Shown here one piece after another: positions 61,843 through 64,000 of a stretch of DNA of 64,000 nucleotides. This DNA is from JAODBJ01 sp963782465 (GTDB taxonomy: Bacteria > Actinomycetota > Acidimicrobiia > IMCC26256 > PALSA-610): the NCBI GenBank assembly GCA_963782465.1, contig CAWAJR010000006.1:826429-890428 (forward strand), in the 5' to 3' direction. Position 1 is the first letter of the stretch. Each line of letters starts with the position of its first letter. The position numbers and the translations under genes were made by a program. Below the pieces are notes generated by a model. The model saw nothing but the letters and a program-made list of their open reading frames with translations. It made no database searches and had not been told where the DNA came from.

Positions 61843-62409
61843 TTACTCACAGCGCACCGTCTCGAGCGCAGCATGAAGGCCGGCGGAAATGCGGGCAGCC
61901 GTCGCCTTCTGCTGCGGGAACGCGATCCAGTTGTCGCCTTCGGCATAGGTCAGATTCGTCGCTTGGTTCTTGGCGACGAAACAGACGCCTTGCCGCAGCG
62001 CCGTACCCGTTGCCGCGACGAGAGCGCTGTGATCCGCAAACATGCGGATAGCGACCGTGTCGTCGCCGACATCACACGACACCTCTTCCTCCGGATCGAC
62101 TGGCGTCGTCACTGGCGGTCCGGGCTCCAGTTCAGCGGTCTCGCACCCGATGCCGGCCGCTCGCATTGCTTCGGCGATCTGGATGGCATGCGTCACGCCT
62201 CCGGCCGGCAGCGGTCGCGGTTGCACGACCGTTGTCGGCACCGGGGCCCCGCCACCGACGACTGTCACCGGCGGTCTCGGAGCGGATGTCGGAGCGACGA
62301 GCGTCGTCGCCGTAACGACCGTCCGGCTTGCGCTCATCCCGTCGGAGCTACCGCACGCCGCAAGAAGAACGACGAGCGCGACCGCCCCTGACACCGTCAT
62401 CGTGCGCAC
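61843..62409 (-). CDS. Lipoprotein of unknown function
   Basis: A 188-residue exported lipoprotein. The signal MRTMTVSGAVALVVLLAAC puts the lipidated Cys at residue 19. A Thr/Val/Pro-rich linker (30-70) is followed by a domain with four cysteines (GIGCETAE, VSCDVGDD, GVCFVAKN, TVRCE), which may form two disulfides, and WIAFPQQKATAARISAGLHAALE. I do not recognise the domain. It is convergent with heliorhodopsin. Confidence 0.75.
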   Translation of the reverse strand: MRTMTVSGAVALVVLLAACGSSDGMSASRTVVTATTLVAPTSAPRPPVTVVGGGAPVPTTVVQPRPLPAGGVTHAIQIAEAMRAAGIGCETAELEPGPPVTTPVDPEEEVSCDVGDDTVAIRMFADHSALVAATGTALRQGVCFVAKNQATNLTYAEGDNWIAFPQQKATAARISAGLHAALETVRCE

Positions 62410-62805
62410 CCGCGAATGATGCCATCACGCCCGGGAGTCATTTCCCGCAGGCGCGAGAAGCGCGAGGTCCGGGAGACCTAATCCGTCATCCTTGGCGTGG
62501 CGCACGCTGATGCCCCGAGGCCTGGCATCAGCGCACCCCCTCCTCGGTACGATCGCGCGAGGGACGCCGTGGAGCCTCAGGTTTTCAACCGTGATTTCGA
62601 CAGCCCCGCCCTCGTGAGGCGTGCAGAAAACCTCGTCGGTGCTGGTGCGAGCCGCGCCATCAGTATGTGGTGGAACGCGAAAGCGCAGATTCCGGAACGC
62701 GCGGCGATTGCGAGCCACTGACAGGCCGTGCGCCCGCCGAGCCGCGTAGATGGAGCGCAGAGGTATTCGGCCTGACGGAGTCCAATCTGCTGCGAGGATG
62801 TCCTC
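62410..62805. other. Region without a recognisable gene
   Basis: About 395 bases between the lipoprotein and the sulfotransferase, which are divergently oriented. Open frames exist on both strands, but none has a credible start, domain or protein-like composition. The promoters of both flanking genes should lie here. No strong hairpin noticed. Confidence 0.5.
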
Positions 62806-63726
62806 ATGCGCCGCTACGAGGGGACGGTCTTCGACAGCTGCCGCTGGGACGGTTTCGAACTGCGCGCCGGCGACATCATCATCAGCACGCCGCCGAAGTG
62901 TGGGACGACGTGGATGCAGATGATCTGCGCGCTGCTCGTTCTCCAGGAGCCGGAGCTGCCGCTGCCGTTGGACACGCTCTCGCCGTGGATCGACATGGTG
63001 ACCCGCGCTCGCTCGGAGGTGTTCGCCGAACTGGACGCCCAGACCCACCGCCGGTTCATCAAGACCCACACACCGCTCGACGGGATCCCCAACGATCCGA
63101 GAGTCACGTACATCTGTGTCGGACGCGACCCGCGTGACGTGGCGCTGTCGATGGACCGGCACATCGACAACATGGACATCGGCGCGTTCGTCGCCGCCCG
63201 CGACCGGGCGGCCGCGATCGACGGCATCGCGCTCGGGCCGTTGAACACACGGCCGCCGCGCCCCGACAGCGAGCGAGCCCGCTTCTGGCGGTGGGTTGAC
63301 GACGAGACCCCTTCGACGCAGTCGGGAGGGGTGTCGCTGCGGTTCACCGTCGAGCACCTGCAGACGTTTCGCGATGCTGCCGACGATCTCGACGTCGTCT
63401 TCCTGCACTATGACGACCTGAAGGCCGACCTGGAGGGGCAGATGCGACGGTTGGCCGCGCATCTCGGCATCGACGTCGACGTCGACCGTTGGCCCCCTCT
63501 CGTCAAGGCGGCGACGTTCGAGTCGATGCGCAGCAGAGCCGACGTGACCGTGCCTGCCGGCGGTCCCGAGTACTGGATCGACCCGGCCGCGTTCTTCAGC
63601 CTCGGGACGAGCGGCCAGTGGCGCTACCTCCTCGACGACGACGACCTCGCACGGTACGCAGCGCGAGTGCGGACGCTCGCGCCCGACGACCTCGTCGCGT
63701 GGTTGCACCACGAGCCGATTGACTGA
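62806..63726 (+). CDS. PAPS-dependent sulfotransferase
   Basis: A 306-residue sulfotransferase of the aryl/alkyl (cytosolic) type. The PAPS 5'-phosphosulfate loop is ISTPPKCGTTWMQMICALL at residues 26-44. The 3'-phosphate motif is YICVGRDPRDVALSMDRH near 106, with Arg and Ser contacts. A catalytic-His candidate is in RFIKTHTPLDG near 85. FLHYDDLKADLEGQMRRLAAHLGI is also typical. It transfers sulfate to a hydroxyl on a small molecule or lipid. A sulfatase lies 4 kb away, giving potential sulfate addition and removal in the same region. Confidence 0.93.
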   Translation: MRRYEGTVFDSCRWDGFELRAGDIIISTPPKCGTTWMQMICALLVLQEPELPLPLDTLSPWIDMVTRARSEVFAELDAQTHRRFIKTHTPLDGIPNDPRVTYICVGRDPRDVALSMDRHIDNMDIGAFVAARDRAAAIDGIALGPLNTRPPRPDSERARFWRWVDDETPSTQSGGVSLRFTVEHLQTFRDAADDLDVVFLHYDDLKADLEGQMRRLAAHLGIDVDVDRWPPLVKAATFESMRSRADVTVPAGGPEYWIDPAAFFSLGTSGQWRYLLDDDDLARYAARVRTLAPDDLVAWLHHEPID

Positions 63727-63972
63727 ATCACGTTCGGCGCCGTGGCCTGTATGCATATCGCCGGCGCCCGATACAAGCGATCTCGAGCACCACCGGTTGC
63801 AACGGCAGCCTGAGTCAACCGCCACCGACAACCAGACGCACCCTTCAGCGGCACGCCACGACCGGCGAGCCGCTACGTGTCCCTAGAAGATGCGGAACCA
63901 GGCGCAATGACGCCGAAGTACAGTCAAACCGCATCCGCAACGGGGGTTTCGCCCACGATTTGTGCATGCCCC

Positions 63973-64000
63973 GCCCTCGTAGCTCAGGGGATAGAGCAAC
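63973..64000 (+). tRNA. 5' end of a tRNA, probably tRNA-Arg (cut by window edge)
   Basis: The last 28 bases read GCCCTCG, TA, then the D-arm GCTCAGGGGATAGAGC, an almost invariant tRNA start (acceptor strand, positions 8-9 and D stem-loop). In actinobacteria this 5' end is typical of tRNA-Arg, but the anticodon lies outside the window. Confidence 0.85.

Noticed and set aside
62497..62721. A 74-codon plus-strand frame in the gap before the sulfotransferase
   Set aside because: No ribosome-binding site, no recognisable domain, composition like random high-GC frames.
1..64000. CRISPR array, prophage or insertion sequence
   Set aside because: No regularly spaced short repeats, no transposase, integrase or phage structural genes found on either strand.

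Overview
The window reads as chromosomal DNA of a high-GC actinobacterium, most likely of class Acidimicrobiia. Supporting signs are third-position G/C in nearly every gene, frequent GTG/TTG starts, a WhiB regulator, a mycothiol-type maleylpyruvate isomerase relative, a polyphosphate glucokinase, a heliorhodopsin, and secreted proteins carrying the GYWLVASDGG-type repeat that I know from uncultured Acidimicrobiia. I see no phage, transposase, integrase or CRISPR array. The DNA looks like ordinary chromosome with a few accessory islands.

Layout. 1-5.1 kb: 5' part of a type II topoisomerase B subunit (gyrB-like), MaoC dehydratase, SDR, CsbD, and an amidase followed by an amidohydrolase. 5.2-12 kb: an isolated GH2 beta-galactosidase, an acyl-CoA ligase, an SDR and a cytochrome P450 (lipid, steroid or xenobiotic catabolism). 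12-14 kb: SnoaL-like protein, then an encapsulated ferritin, its encapsulin shell protein and DUF2630. 15-20 kb: nitronate monooxygenase and DinB/MDMPI pair, then a three-gene overlapping operon on the minus strand (circularly permuted ATP-grasp, alpha-E, transglutaminase). 20-26 kb: sarcosine-oxidase-like flavoenzyme, ppgK, GNAT, FtsX-like permease. 26.3-38 kb: an ECF sigma factor placed between two paralogous soluble zinc anti-sigma proteins, then a run of secreted proteins (beta-propeller, repeat protein, heparinase-like lyase, a 1749-residue modular protein). 37.8-40.4 kb: WhiB, small coupled protein, group 2 sigma factor, and an ArsR/ArsI (CadI) pair. 40.5-49.1 kb: USP, two divergent P-type ATPases, a GerMN lipoprotein, NhaA (ion homeostasis and stress). 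49.1-55.3 kb: beta-lactamase-like hydrolase, isochorismatase, LDH/MDH, CMD/HxlR pair, second P450, two gene remnants, GAP-family protein. 55.4-64 kb: DUF6325, SHOCT, type I sulfatase, ArsR/DUF2071 pair, PPOX protein, heliorhodopsin, lipoprotein, sulfotransferase, and the 5' end of a tRNA.

The points most worth attention are: the heliorhodopsin at 60945-61724; the encapsulin/EncFtn compartment; the anti-sigma/sigma/anti-sigma cassette with a candidate promoter motif shared with the next gene; the ATP-grasp/alpha-E/transglutaminase operon; and convergent gene pairs whose two stop codons sit symmetrically inside one palindrome.

Quality caveat: at least five otherwise intact genes (amidohydrolase, encapsulin, GNAT, both P-type ATPases) are broken by one small indel each, with no other decay. 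Residual indel error in the assembly is the simplest explanation. Domain positions are counted by hand and approximate; no database search was possible.
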